DNA from: Robiginitomaculum sp.
Lineage (GTDB): Bacteria > Pseudomonadota > Alphaproteobacteria > Caulobacterales > Maricaulaceae
NCBI GenBank assembly: GCA_021776515.1
Contig: JAJFFS010000012.1
Coordinates: 106,487-170,486 of the forward strand
Length of the DNA stretch: 64,000 bases
Direction of reading: 5' to 3'
The notes beneath the pieces were generated by a model, which was not told the origin of the DNA, ran no database searches, and saw only the letters and a list, made by a program, of their open reading frames with translations. The position numbers and the translations under genes are program-made. Below are positions 1-8,730 of the stretch, in pieces (position 1 is the stretch's first letter; each line of letters opens with the position of its first letter).

Positions 1-1241
1 AGATTGTCTATCTTTGTCTGCAAACCTGCGTTTTGTGACTTTTGCTCTTCGCTAAGCTGTTCTTTTTCAGCGCGAAGGCATTTGATCAATTTGTCTTTCT
101 CTTCCCCCAATGTGTTTAATTCAGCAACCTTTGTCTTATGTTGCGTAGCCAAACGCCGTTGAACGTCACGATCAGCAGCGCGTTTAGTGGCGAGCTGGTT
201 TTGCTCATCGCGGGCCTTGGTCAGTTCCTCAATCTGTGTTGCACGCTCAGTGGCGAGCTGGTTTTGCTCATCGCGGGCTTTAGTCAGCTCCTCAATCTGT
301 GCAGCGCGTTTAGTGGCGAGCTGGTTTTGCTCATCGCGGGCCTTGGTCAGCTCCTCAATCTGTGCAGCGCGTTTAGTGGCGAGCTGGTTTTGCTCATCGC
401 GGGCCTTGGTCAGTTCCTCAATCTGTGTGGCACGCTCAGTGGCGAACTGGTTTTGCTCATCGCGGGCCTTGGTCAGTTCCTCAATCTGTGTTGCACGCTC
501 AGTGGCGAACTGGTTTTGCTCATCGCGGGCTTTGGTCAGGGTTTCATTTTTGTTTGACCAGTCTTCAACTTGAACCAGCGCTTCTGATTTCCAGTTGCGG
601 GCGTAGACAACCAAGGCAATTGCCGAATTACGCTCCCCGAATTGTGACACAGGTACAAAATGGTGTGCAGAAAGAAAGTCATCCAACGCAGGTTTTCCTG
701 TGCTCTCACCATTCTTTACATACGATTCATCTAAAACCGTCCTTGCCAGCACAACATCCAAACCGTCTATAAAGTTCTTTGCGCCTTTCAAAATTCCCAG
801 TGCGGGAAGGCAATCGATATGGACCCAGTTGATGCGCTCAGCATATTTATACTTTTCGTTTTGCTTTAAAAAAGTGGCCAACGTTATGGAGGGGCGCTCA
901 TCTTGCGATACTGTCGCTAAATTTTGCCAGATTGGAGTAAGTGTATCCGGGCAGACGAGGCCGCTTTCATTGGAGTTGCTGGCATTATAGAACGCAGCAT
1001 CACCATCTTGAGGCCCAATCAAGGCATTGTGAACCAACCAGTTTTCGCGTTCTTGAATTGCCCCGCCTAATTTTTCAGCACGCACCTCATCTGCCTCAAT
1101 GAATGCGGCAAGTGGAAAGTTATCTAAACCAAGATTTGCAAGATCGAAATTTTGCCCGGCACCAATTTGCATTAAACCAGAGATCGGGAAGAGTTGCTGA
1201 AGCAGCTCTATCAGGGGGAGGTTTGGATTATATCTCAGCAT
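1..1241 (-). CDS. FkbM-like methyltransferase with C-terminal coiled coil (3' end beyond window)
   Basis: This open frame is absent from the ORF track because it runs off the left edge. I translated it from the minus strand, starting at the ATG at 1241; the frame stays open for about 413 codons. Residues 1-215 look like an FkbM-type SAM-dependent methyltransferase: GLMQIGAGQN resembles the VDIGAGxG SAM loop, followed by AAFIEAD, a WLVHNALIGPQDG segment and WVHIDCLPALGILKGA. This fold usually methylates sugars or glycans. From about residue 235 the protein becomes a charged coiled coil made of near-identical 21-residue units (EELTKARDEQNQLATERA), i.e. three heptads each. The next gene upstream on the same strand (1336-3444) is another coiled-coil protein, 94 bases away, so the two probably form one transcription unit. 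The substrate is unknown; a surface glycan or glycoprotein role is inferred from family context only. Confidence 0.72.
   Translation of the reverse strand, partial: MLRYNPNLPLIELLQQLFPISGLMQIGAGQNFDLANLGLDNFPLAAFIEADEVRAEKLGGAIQERENWLVHNALIGPQDGDAAFYNASNSNESGLVCPDTLTPIWQNLATVSQDERPSITLATFLKQNEKYKYAERINWVHIDCLPALGILKGAKNFIDGLDVVLARTVLDESYVKNGESTGKPALDDFLSAHHFVPVSQFGERNSAIALVVYARNWKSEALVQVEDWSNKNETLTKARDEQNQFATERATQIEELTKARDEQNQFATERATQIEELTKARDEQNQLATKRAAQIEELTKARDEQNQLATKRAAQIEELTKARDEQNQLATERATQIEELTKARDEQNQLATKRAADRDVQRRLATQHKTKVAELNTLGEEKDKLIKCLRAEKEQLSEEQKSQNAGLQTKIDN
190..540 (-). repeat. 63-bp coding tandem repeat (about 5.6 units)
   Basis: Units begin at 190, 253, 316, 379, 442 and 505 with GCGA(G/A)CTGGTTTTGCTC. 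The period is exactly 63 bases, or 21 codons. Differences between copies are few and mostly conservative (E/K, F/L), which points to recent duplication or gene conversion. Because 21 residues equal three heptads, changes in copy number would lengthen the coiled coil without breaking its register. Confidence 0.93.
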
Positions 1242-1335
1242 TTTACATTATTCACACTTCCATTTTCCAAACGACACCAGAAGCAACCTGACTGATAACG
1301 TTTATATTCAATCTTGTTGTAAAACACCTTATCCA

Positions 1336-3444
1336 TCACTTTTTTACAAATCTCACCTTTCGAACACGCACCGCTAGGTCTCGAAAATCATCGGAGCCCT
1401 GGGTGGAGGGGGAGATTGTTTCAGGAAAGTTGAATGACAGTGTAAGTCCATCTTTGATGTCTGCAGATGTGATGTGAGCCTGGCTCGTAATCAAAAGAGG
1501 GTAATGAAGATTTGTTTTATCCAGTAGAGTTGCCAAAGGAGTCCATTGACTTGCATATGTTTTATTCAATAATTTTGCCAAGGGTGCCCACTGACTTGCA
1601 AGTGCTCCTTGCCACTTAAGGCTCAATGGTTTGTCGTTAAGGGAAATTTTCATTCCCCGCACAATATCTGGTGACATAGCGTCAACCACATCGACTTCCA
1701 GCCGATAATCCCCTTCGGCAATCTTATCTATGCGCAGTGCGCTTTGCATTTCTGGGCCGGCCCAGCGGCCATCATGCTCCGCATAATGCCAATTATCTCC
1801 ATCTACGAATTGCCGCAGATCAATAATTTTTTCAATTTTTACGTTAGCTTTATCATCTTCGCTATCGGTTTCCTGCTCATCCTCACGCTTTGTCGCCTCC
1901 TGGTATTTTTGGAAATACAGCTCCAGCTCTTCCTGAACCTGGTGCAATTGTAATAACTGTAATTCACTTTCCTGGGCCGTTTCATCAAGCTTGGCCTCAA
2001 GGCCTTTCACTTTCTTGGTATTTGCCTTGTGCTTGCCAACTTCAGCTTCTAATGATTTCAATTGTCCCTTGAATGCACCATTTTCTTTTCCCAGCTGTTC
2101 GCTTTTCTGGGCGGTTTCATCAAGCTTGGCTTCAAGGTCTTTAACTTTCTCGGTATTGGCCTTGTGCTTGCCAACTTCAGCTTCTAATGATTTCAATCGA
2201 CCCTTGAATACATCACTTTCTTTTTCCAGCTGTTCACGCTGCTTGGTCAGAGATCCGATTTTTGCTTGTAGTTCATTTTGAGAGTTTTCATTTTTCTGTA
2301 GTTTTATAAAAGTTTGTTCCAACTCTTCTTGAACTTGATGAAGCTGAAGAGTGAGCAGTTTGCCTTCCTCTTTTTGTTCATCCCCCTCGGCTATACTTTT
2401 CTCTAATTCCTGCTTTAGTTTTTCGTTTTTTTGCTTTTGTTCTTTCAGTGTCTTTTCAAGTTCATCAATCTGTTTCTTAGACATTTTTGATGCCTCTTCA
2501 GATTCTTTTTGCATTTGGTCGATTTGAGAGAGCAGTAAGTCGTTTTCCTTTTTTTGCTCTTCACGTTCCGTTTCTAGCTGGGATAGTTCATTTTCTTTTT
2601 GTTCGCCCTGCTTCTTCAATTCATTGAAATGTTCCCAGGATTTAAGCGCAAGCTCTAGTGGATCCAGCTTTTCACAATCATCCTGAGGTCCAAGAATATT
2701 GTGCCGGGAACTTGCACCAGAATCGCTAGTTTCGGATTGGATATAGTCCCCCGGTAAGTCGGCGGCGCTTTCTAATTCCTGATAAAGCGCGTAGGCATCA
2801 ACCGCATCTTCGACAAGCATCGGTGCAATTAAGTCGTGGATCGGGTCTCTTTTTGGAATAGCCACTGCATTATTTTTTATATCGATCAGGTCAGCGCCCA
2901 ACTGATCCCGGCTATAGTTGACAAAAAGGCTGGCGTCTCTGGAAAGAAAGTCAGAATTAAGCAGAATGCACCGCTCTTTATTTTTAAAATAAAACCGAAT
3001 TAACTCGGCATTGATTTTCTGCCAATCAGAAAGCGCCTGCTCCACATTTTTTGTGGAAAGCTCTCCCTCATTAGCCATTTCCGCTACAGCTTGATCGGGG
3101 GATGAATAGACCAGAACAAATTTGATTTGTGGATCAAAATCCCGCCAGTGTTCAAGCATATAAACCAGATTTGGATCAGCCCAGCCCCAATCAGACTCGG
3201 ATAAATTAGCCAGCATTAAATCTGTTGACAGTGCTTGCCAAACCTTGCCAGGCTCCACCTGATCAATCGAGACTAATTCATTCTTATCAAGCCCATAGGC
3301 GGAACATATACCGCTACTTATGTCTGTTGGTGAATAGTCTTCCCTTTTTGAGGGTTTGGCGCGTGCAAGCCCCGCTTTGATTAAAAAATCATAGGCTAGC
3401 TGATACCCTGAATTTTGCACCCCGCATACTAGAACAACTGCCAC
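1336..3444 (-). CDS. Sulfotransferase-like N-terminus fused to a long coiled coil; function unknown
   Basis: A 702-residue protein with a GTG start at 3444, preceded by AAAGG. Residues 1-200 begin MAVVLVCGVQNSGYQLAYDFL, which resembles the P-loop-like PAPS-binding opening of sulfotransferase-family proteins but without a clean GxxxSGTS signature. Residues about 250-540 form an uninterrupted Lys/Glu/Gln-rich coiled coil containing two copies of a ~45-residue module (KSLEAEVGKHKANT...LEAKLDETAQ). Residues about 550-700 form a separate C-terminal domain (WHYAEHDGRWAGPE, GDYRLEVDVVDAM) that looks like a beta-rich module; I do not recognise it with certainty. It lies upstream of the FkbM-like gene in the same direction. 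A role in decorating or organising a surface glycan is a guess from the pairing. Confidence 0.65.
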   Translation of the reverse strand: MAVVLVCGVQNSGYQLAYDFLIKAGLARAKPSKREDYSPTDISSGICSAYGLDKNELVSIDQVEPGKVWQALSTDLMLANLSESDWGWADPNLVYMLEHWRDFDPQIKFVLVYSSPDQAVAEMANEGELSTKNVEQALSDWQKINAELIRFYFKNKERCILLNSDFLSRDASLFVNYSRDQLGADLIDIKNNAVAIPKRDPIHDLIAPMLVEDAVDAYALYQELESAADLPGDYIQSETSDSGASSRHNILGPQDDCEKLDPLELALKSWEHFNELKKQGEQKENELSQLETEREEQKKENDLLLSQIDQMQKESEEASKMSKKQIDELEKTLKEQKQKNEKLKQELEKSIAEGDEQKEEGKLLTLQLHQVQEELEQTFIKLQKNENSQNELQAKIGSLTKQREQLEKESDVFKGRLKSLEAEVGKHKANTEKVKDLEAKLDETAQKSEQLGKENGAFKGQLKSLEAEVGKHKANTKKVKGLEAKLDETAQESELQLLQLHQVQEELELYFQKYQEATKREDEQETDSEDDKANVKIEKIIDLRQFVDGDNWHYAEHDGRWAGPEMQSALRIDKIAEGDYRLEVDVVDAMSPDIVRGMKISLNDKPLSLKWQGALASQWAPLAKLLNKTYASQWTPLATLLDKTNLHYPLLITSQAHITSADIKDGLTLSFNFPETISPSTQGSDDFRDLAVRVRKVRFVKK
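1975..2215 (-). repeat. ~135-bp coding duplication in the coiled-coil gene
   Basis: The segment encoding KSLEAEVGKHKANT and LEAKLDETAQ occurs twice in direct orientation, offset by about 45 codons. On the plus strand TTTCATCAAGCTTGGC and CCTTGTGCTTGCCAACTTC recur. It is an in-frame internal duplication of coiled-coil coding sequence. Confidence 0.8.
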
Positions 3445-3882
3445 CAGATATTACCTTTCTGTCTGTATTGTGTTTGGTGCTGGAGTTAGCCAGAAATAAC
3501 ATTCCGGTTCAACTCTGTTTCCTAAAATAAATCATGGTTTTATAATATTAGCCACCGTTAGGGTCCAGGCTCTTTCAATTCCAGAAGCAAATGAATGCTA
3601 CAAGGCATAATCCAGGGTCTTATGAGGGCCATACTCTGCTGGAGTATCGCGCTAGCGAAGCCCATTTTCACCGAATTGTTCCCGGTCATCGCTTATGGGT
3701 CTGATTTAGGTCTGAGCTAAGGGAGGTTTTGGTTCATCTCGATCACTTGGCTCTGTGGACTTTCCATATATTCCTTTACCCTGTTACAAAAAGGTAAATT
3801 AAAGCCCCCCCGTGCATCCCACTAAGGTGTAAACTTAATTGATCCACACCCTAGCCTGCATAAAATTTATGTAAGGCGAAGT
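3445..3882. other. Non-coding gap between accessory genes and the CRISPR-Cas locus
   Basis: No convincing ORF is present. The stretch holds the upstream region of the minus-strand coiled-coil operon. A small imperfect inverted repeat, GGTGT...ACACC, lies at 3826-3850 around AAACTTAATTGATCC and could be a worn insertion-sequence end, but nothing else supports that. No SDR N-terminal coding sequence is visible here that would pair with the truncated SDR on the far side of the array. Confidence 0.5.
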
Positions 3883-3920
3883 AAAAAGCCCCCCGATGTT
3901 TCCACCGAGGGGCTATTTTT
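3883..3920 (-). terminator. Rho-independent terminator of tracrRNA (bidirectional-looking)
   Basis: A perfect 12-bp stem (two G-U pairs) is formed by 3887-3898 and 3903-3914, capped on the minus strand by a GAAA tetraloop. On the minus strand it is followed by a T-run (3883-3887). On the plus strand it is followed by ATTTTTT, so it could also insulate cas9 from plus-strand readthrough. Confidence 0.88.
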
Positions 3921-3958
3921 TGGACTTGTTCTTTGCAGAACGAATTCCTTGTTAACGG

Positions 3959-3987
3959 AAAGCCCACGTTTTCTGATCAGCTATAAT
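3959..3987 (+). promoter_or_regulatory. Possible cas9 promoter embedded in the anti-repeat
   Basis: On the plus strand the anti-repeat ends in a consensus TATAAT (3982-3987). Seventeen bases upstream is AAAGCC, a poor -35 in the position where the array repeats have TTGGCC. It lies about 80 bases before the cas9 ATG. The -10 is good and the -35 weak, so this is tentative. Confidence 0.35.
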
Positions 3988-3996
3988 CAGTATTCC

Positions 3997-4025
3997 TGTA
4001 TACCCCTATTATTTCTGCGGTTCAA
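3997..4025 (-). promoter_or_regulatory. Predicted sigma-70-type promoter of tracrRNA
   Basis: On the minus strand TTGAAC (4025-4020) and TATACA (4002-3997) are separated by exactly 17 bases. The predicted start, about 7 bases after the -10, falls at the beginning of the anti-repeat, as expected for a tracrRNA. Confidence 0.68.
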
Positions 4026-4066
4026 GTGCTTTAATCAATTTATGGTTGAGAAACAGGAGGTTTGTC

Positions 4067-7000
4067 ATGAAATGGCGACTTGGGTTGGATGTGGGGACAA
4101 ATTCACTGGGCTGGGTGGTTTATGAAATTATTGATGGACACGATGGTCACGGTAATTTTTTAGGAAAACCAAGGCGTTTGGTCGAAAGCGGCGTGCGGAT
4201 ATTCTCGGATAGCCGTTCAAAAAAAGCAAAAACAAGATATGAATCTCTGGCAATTCCCCGACGAGGTGCACGCGGGGCACGGCGCAATCGTGACCGCTAT
4301 TTGCGCCGCCGGGCCGAATTTATGGATCGGCTGGTTGAATATGGCCTGATGCCAGAAGATAAAACCGCCCGCAAAGCGCTTGAAACGCTAGACCCGTGGG
4401 CATTGCGGGTGCGCGGGCTGGACGAAGAGCTTTCCTTGCATGAACTGGGCCGGGCCTTGTTTCATTTGCAACAAAGGCGGGGGTTTAAATCCAACCGCAA
4501 AACCGACAAGGGCGATAAGGACACGGGCGCGATCAAGGATGCGACCAACAAACTTATTGCTGATATGAAGAAACAAAGTGCCCGAACCGTAGGTGAATTT
4601 CTGGCCCGCGACCGCGTGGATGACCCGAAAATGGCGGCGGTTAAACAGGTGCGCGCCCGCCCGACATCGGTCAAAAACAAAAACACTTATGACTTTTATC
4701 CCACCCGTAAAATGATCGAAGAGGAATTTAATGCGCTATGGGACAAACAAAAAGAATTTCATGGCGATGCGTTAAGCCAAAAGGCAAAAAAGGCACTGGG
4801 TGATAGGGATACCGGCACCTTGTTTTTTCAACGGCCGTTAAAGCCGCAACCGGTGGGCAAATGCACCCTCGACCCGGATCAGCAACGCGCACCCAAAGCC
4901 CTGCCCTCGGTGCAGGCTTTGCGTATTTATCAGGAGGTCAACCATTTGCGCCTGCGTCTGCCGGGGCAGGCAGAGCGCCCGCTTACCGTGGAGGAACGCA
5001 ATAAAATTGCCGATAAACTCCTGAGTGTTGGTAAATTGAGCTTTGATTCCATGCGCCATCTCATCAAACATCCAGGGGTGATTTTTAGCCACGAAAGCAA
5101 AAAACGCAAACATCTCGATGGCGACAAGACCGCCGCGATATTGGCACAAAAACCCAGCGCCAAGGTCAGCGGCCGCTGGGGGCCGCAATGGCGCGATCTG
5201 CCACGCGAGCAACAAGATGCCATTGTCGAGATATTGATAGGCATGGAACCGGCGTATTCCAACGATAAACCCAATCCGGCGTTTGAACCTTTGGCACAAG
5301 GCATTGCGGCGACATTGGATATGCCGGTTGAACGGGCCAAAAAACTGCTTTCTGCCAATGATGAAAAAGCCATCATTGATTGGCTGGTACAAGATTTTGG
5401 CTTTGACGAAACCCGTGCTGCCAGCATTGCCAATGTCTCTTTACCAGACGGGCATGGGGGTTTGGGCCGCGCCGTCACCGCAAAAGTGCTGCCATGGTTG
5501 ATGAGCGATGCGCAAAATATCGACGATCCGGACCCGAAAAAAGAGGCATTGATCTCGGCCCCCTTCACCTATGACCAATCGGTGCGTTTGGGCGGCTATG
5601 ACAGCCATTCTTCTTTTGATGATGGCGAGGTGTTTGATCAATTGCCCTATTATGGCGAGGTTTTAGGGCGTTCGGTGGCTTTTGGTACGGGCGAGCCCGA
5701 TGACATCATCGAAAAACGCATTGGCAAATTGGCCAACCCGACCGTGCATGTGGCGATGAACCAGATCAGAAAAGTCGTCAATTCATTGGCCAAACGATAC
5801 GGCACGCCAACGGAAATTGTGGTGGAGATTGCCCGTGACTTGCCCCTGTCGGCGAAGGGCAAAAAAGATCTGGAAAAACTGCAAAGCGACAATCAAAAAA
5901 CCAATGAGCGCCGCGCCAAGGAGTTGGAAAATCACAACCAGACCAACACCTATGATAACCGCATGCGTATGCGCCTGTGGGAGGAGCTAAACGAGAATGA
6001 GCCGCACAATCGCTGTTGCGTCTATACCGGCGAGCAAATTGGCATAGAGCGTTTGTTTTCTGCGGAAGTCGAGATCGAACATATCTTGCCGCGTTCAAAA
6101 ACACTGGACGACAGCTTTTCCAACAAAACCCTCTCTATGCGTGAGGCCAATCGCCTGAAAAAACAGGACACGCCATTTGAAGCCTTTGGACTGGATCAGC
6201 ACGCACCTAAATACAAGTGGGACGCCATATCCCAACGCGCCGATAATTTACCCAATAACAAATCATGGCGTTTTGGCCCCGACGCTATGGAGCGTTATGA
6301 GGATGAGGAAAAAGGCTTTCTGGCGCGTCAACTTGGCGACACCCGCTATATTGCCCGCCTCACCCGCGAATATATGAGCAAAATGGCGGGGCGCGGCCAT
6401 GTCTGGGTGGTTACGGGGCAGATGACCTCTGATTTGCGCCATGCCTGGGGGTTAAACTCGGTATTGGCCGGACATAACCGCATGGAGTCCGAGGCCGAAG
6501 ACGTCAAGAAAAACCGCAACGACCACCGCCACCACGCGCTGGACGCGGTGGTGATTGGTTTGATTGACCGCGCATTATTGCAAAAAGTTGCCACTGCTGC
6601 CGGGCGGGCAGAACAGCGCTTTAGTCGCAATTGGGCCAAAGACTGGCCAGATCCATGGACCGGCTTTCGTGATGATGTGATCCGTTCCATGGAGAAAATC
6701 ACGATTTCCCACAAGGCCGATCACGGGGTGGAGGGTGAACTGCACGAAGGTACCAATTATGGCGTTGTCGCCGATCCGGTAACCGGCGAGCCACGTTTGG
6801 CGTCCCGCAAGGCACTAACCGCCCTGACCGAGCCGGAAATGACCCGTATTGGTGATCTGAAAATTCGCGCCGAATTGGAAGAAAGAATGCGCGACATAGA
6901 CGATCAGGGCCTGCCTAACAAAGACCGCACCAAAGAAATTATCGCCATGCTGGCCGAATATGGCAAGGAGACTAGCGTGCGCCGGGTGCGGGTGCACAAG

Positions 7001-7468
7001 GTGCAGGCCGATTATGAAACCATCCGCCATAATGGCCATCAAAAAGCGGTTATCCCCGGCGAGAATTATTGCGTTGATCTGGTGCAAACCACCAATGGAA
7101 AATGGCACGGGGTCGGGGTCACCCGCTTTGCCGCCAACCGACAAAAACGCCTTGGGGCGACAACGCCGTTATGGAAACAACAATACCCGGACGCACAACA
7201 CATTATGCGGGTGCGCAAGGGCGACCTTCTGATGTTGGAAAAAGATGGCCGCGAGCAGGTGATGGTTGTTGTACAATTGCATTCAAGTGCTAATCGGTTT
7301 TTCTTGGTGGGCCATACCGAAGCAGGCACGTTGAATGATCGCCATAAAGATAAGGATGATTTATTTAGGTGGGATATGGCCTCTTTTAGCAAACTCAAAG
7401 ACCGCAAGGCTCGTCTTGTCTATGTCGACCCGGCGGGCAAAGTGCACGATCCGGGGCCGCCATCATGA
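4067..7468 (+). CDS. cas9: CRISPR-associated endonuclease Cas9, type II-C
   Basis: RNA-guided DNA endonuclease, here 1133 residues, within the compact II-C range. The ORF track starts at a TTG (4046), but AGGAGG at 4055-4060 sits 6 bases before the ATG at 4067, giving MKWRLGLDVGTNSLGW, so I use 4067. RuvC-I has D8 in LGLDVGTNS; an Arg-rich bridge helix spans about residues 65-85 (RRGARGARRNRDRYLRRR); RuvC-II has E587 in IVVEIARD; the HNH domain has H672 in EIEHILPRS; RuvC-III has H823 and D826 in HHALDAVVIG. All catalytic positions are therefore intact. The C-terminal ~250 residues should be the PAM-interacting region; the PAM cannot be read from sequence. It overlaps cas1 by 4 bases (ATGA), and no csn2 or cas4 follows, which fits II-C. 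Confidence 0.97.
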   Translation: MKWRLGLDVGTNSLGWVVYEIIDGHDGHGNFLGKPRRLVESGVRIFSDSRSKKAKTRYESLAIPRRGARGARRNRDRYLRRRAEFMDRLVEYGLMPEDKTARKALETLDPWALRVRGLDEELSLHELGRALFHLQQRRGFKSNRKTDKGDKDTGAIKDATNKLIADMKKQSARTVGEFLARDRVDDPKMAAVKQVRARPTSVKNKNTYDFYPTRKMIEEEFNALWDKQKEFHGDALSQKAKKALGDRDTGTLFFQRPLKPQPVGKCTLDPDQQRAPKALPSVQALRIYQEVNHLRLRLPGQAERPLTVEERNKIADKLLSVGKLSFDSMRHLIKHPGVIFSHESKKRKHLDGDKTAAILAQKPSAKVSGRWGPQWRDLPREQQDAIVEILIGMEPAYSNDKPNPAFEPLAQGIAATLDMPVERAKKLLSANDEKAIIDWLVQDFGFDETRAASIANVSLPDGHGGLGRAVTAKVLPWLMSDAQNIDDPDPKKEALISAPFTYDQSVRLGGYDSHSSFDDGEVFDQLPYYGEVLGRSVAFGTGEPDDIIEKRIGKLANPTVHVAMNQIRKVVNSLAKRYGTPTEIVVEIARDLPLSAKGKKDLEKLQSDNQKTNERRAKELENHNQTNTYDNRMRMRLWEELNENEPHNRCCVYTGEQIGIERLFSAEVEIEHILPRSKTLDDSFSNKTLSMREANRLKKQDTPFEAFGLDQHAPKYKWDAISQRADNLPNNKSWRFGPDAMERYEDEEKGFLARQLGDTRYIARLTREYMSKMAGRGHVWVVTGQMTSDLRHAWGLNSVLAGHNRMESEAEDVKKNRNDHRHHALDAVVIGLIDRALLQKVATAAGRAEQRFSRNWAKDWPDPWTGFRDDVIRSMEKITISHKADHGVEGELHEGTNYGVVADPVTGEPRLASRKALTALTEPEMTRIGDLKIRAELEERMRDIDDQGLPNKDRTKEIIAMLAEYGKETSVRRVRVHKVQADYETIRHNGHQKAVIPGENYCVDLVQTTNGKWHGVGVTRFAANRQKRLGATTPLWKQQYPDAQHIMRVRKGDLLMLEKDGREQVMVVVQLHSSANRFFLVGHTEAGTLNDRHKDKDDLFRWDMASFSKLKDRKARLVYVDPAGKVHDPGPPS

Positions 7469-8373
7469 TCGGGCGGTTTGTGGACATTGTCGATGACGGG
7501 GTGCATTTATCCGTCACGCGGGGGTTTTTGAAAGTCAGCAAAGCCCACGAAGAAATTGGCCGTGTGGCGCTGGACGATATTGCCGCTTTGATCATCCACG
7601 CCCATGGGGCAACGTTTAGCGCCAATCTGGTCACCCGGCTGTCTGCGCGCGGCGCGCCGATTGTCATGTGCGCCGCCAATCACACGCCCATTGCCTTTGT
7701 TTTGCCAATGGATGGGCATTATGAGCAGGGCGTACGTATGGGCGCGCAAGCCAAGGCTACACCGCGCAAATGCGATGCCTTGTGGCGCGACCTCATCAAG
7801 GCAAAAATTATTGCGCAAGGCGATGTTCTTGATGCGTGCGGCTTGCCCGGGCAAGGGGTTCGCCATTTGCACCGGGCGGTCAAGGCGGGCGACCCGGCCA
7901 ATGTGGAGGCGCAAGCGGCGCGGCGGTATTGGTCGTTAATGTTGGGCAAGGGTTTTCGTCGGGATCGGGACATTGGCGGCGCCAATGCCTTTTTAAACTA
8001 TGGCTATACGGTGTTGCGGGCCGCCACGGCGCGCTCCATCCTTGGGGCTGGTTTGCACCCTTCGCTTTCGCTCCATCATATTAGTCGTGGTGCGGCCCTG
8101 CGGCTGGCCGATGATTTGATGGAACCGTTTCGCCCTTATGTTGATTTGGTGGTGCGCCGCCTTGGGCCCAAAGAAGGTGCCGAACTGGACCGCGAAGCCA
8201 AGGCGGCTTTGGCTGCCATTACTCTTTTTGACCTGACCGGGCCCAAGGGTGCCTCGCCGATACAAACCTGTCTGGATCGTTTGGCGGTTTCGTTGGCACA
8301 GGTATTTTTAGGCGAAATAAAAAAACTGGAACTGCCCGGGCCGCCTTTGCCATTGGGGGTCGCGGCATCATGA
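7465..8373 (+). CDS. cas1: CRISPR-associated endonuclease Cas1
   Basis: Spacer-integration nuclease of 302 residues, type II-type Cas1. The start codon overlaps the cas9 stop (ATGA), indicating translational coupling. Visible features include the N-terminal beta domain (MIGRFVDIVDDGVHLSVTRGFLKV), the active-site Glu in NVEAQAARRYW and the conserved His in LGAGLHPSLSLHH, followed by LADDLMEPFRPYVD carrying the expected acidic ligand. With Cas2 it should form the integrase that adds ~30-bp spacers to the adjacent array. No sign of damage. Confidence 0.97.
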   Translation: MIGRFVDIVDDGVHLSVTRGFLKVSKAHEEIGRVALDDIAALIIHAHGATFSANLVTRLSARGAPIVMCAANHTPIAFVLPMDGHYEQGVRMGAQAKATPRKCDALWRDLIKAKIIAQGDVLDACGLPGQGVRHLHRAVKAGDPANVEAQAARRYWSLMLGKGFRRDRDIGGANAFLNYGYTVLRAATARSILGAGLHPSLSLHHISRGAALRLADDLMEPFRPYVDLVVRRLGPKEGAELDREAKAALAAITLFDLTGPKGASPIQTCLDRLAVSLAQVFLGEIKKLELPGPPLPLGVAAS

Positions 8374-8702
8374 AAACATTAAGTGGGTATAGAATTATGT
8401 GGATGATCGTTTTTTTTGATTTACCTGTGGTGGACCCGGTCGAACGCAAACAGGCCAGCAAGTTTCGATTGTTTTTAAAAGACCTTGGTTTTGAAATGGC
8501 GCAGTTTTCCGTTTATATTCGCCACACCCCCGGCAAGGATGCGGTAGAGGCTTATCGACGAAAAATTGAATCGGCCTTGCCCTCCCAAGGCAAGGTTGAT
8601 ATTTTACAATTTACCGACAAGCAGTATGAGAATATTGTCAGCTTTCGAGGAACAAAGCGTGATTCACCGAATCAAAATCCGGAACAATTATTGCTTTTTT
8701 AG
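8370..8702 (+). CDS. cas2: CRISPR-associated protein Cas2
   Basis: A 110-residue Cas2, partner of Cas1 in the integrase complex. The start overlaps the cas1 stop by 4 bases (ATGA). The N-terminal strand with the conserved Asp (MIVFFDLPV) and the following helix (RKQASKFRLFLKDLGFEMAQFSVY) are typical. It is the last gene of the plus-strand cas operon and stops 72 bases before the first CRISPR repeat. Confidence 0.96.
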   Translation: MKTLSGYRIMWMIVFFDLPVVDPVERKQASKFRLFLKDLGFEMAQFSVYIRHTPGKDAVEAYRRKIESALPSQGKVDILQFTDKQYENIVSFRGTKRDSPNQNPEQLLLF

Positions 8703-8730
8703 CAAAAATGCGATCAATCATGTTCGTCGA

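Larger units (their letters stand above)
3883..3990 (-). ncRNA. Predicted tracrRNA of the type II-C CRISPR-Cas system
   Basis: Positions 3951-3987 are a near-complete anti-repeat: read on the minus strand they pair with a minus-strand copy of the CRISPR repeat. The lower stem pairs GUUGCGG with CCGUUAAC (one bulged U). A short U-rich internal bulge follows, then a long upper stem through CCCACGUUUUCU and AUCAGCUAUAA. This lower stem-bulge-upper stem layout is that of known crRNA:tracrRNA duplexes. Downstream are a GTTCT-GCAA-AGAAC hairpin (3928-3941) and a 12-bp GAAA-capped terminator hairpin ending in a U-run. A -35/-10 pair with 17-bp spacing sits immediately upstream (3997-4025) and predicts a start near 3990, giving an RNA of about 108 nt. 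It is divergent from cas9. The ends are predicted. Confidence 0.85.

Noticed and set aside
138-772. Plus-strand ORFs with repeated LSGELVLLIAGL / SWFCSSRALVSS peptides
   Set aside because: They are antisense shadows of the minus-strand FkbM-like gene; the repetition comes from its 63-bp coding repeat.
3826-3850. Inverted GGTGT...ACACC as a transposon end marking the left junction of the CRISPR island
   Set aside because: It is only 5-bp arms, with no second end, no target duplication and no matching copy at the array end.
3951-4066. tracrRNA on the plus strand running into cas9
   Set aside because: There is no terminator between the anti-repeat and cas9, no hairpin after it, and the duplex bulge pattern is wrong. 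The minus strand has a promoter, hairpin and terminator in order.
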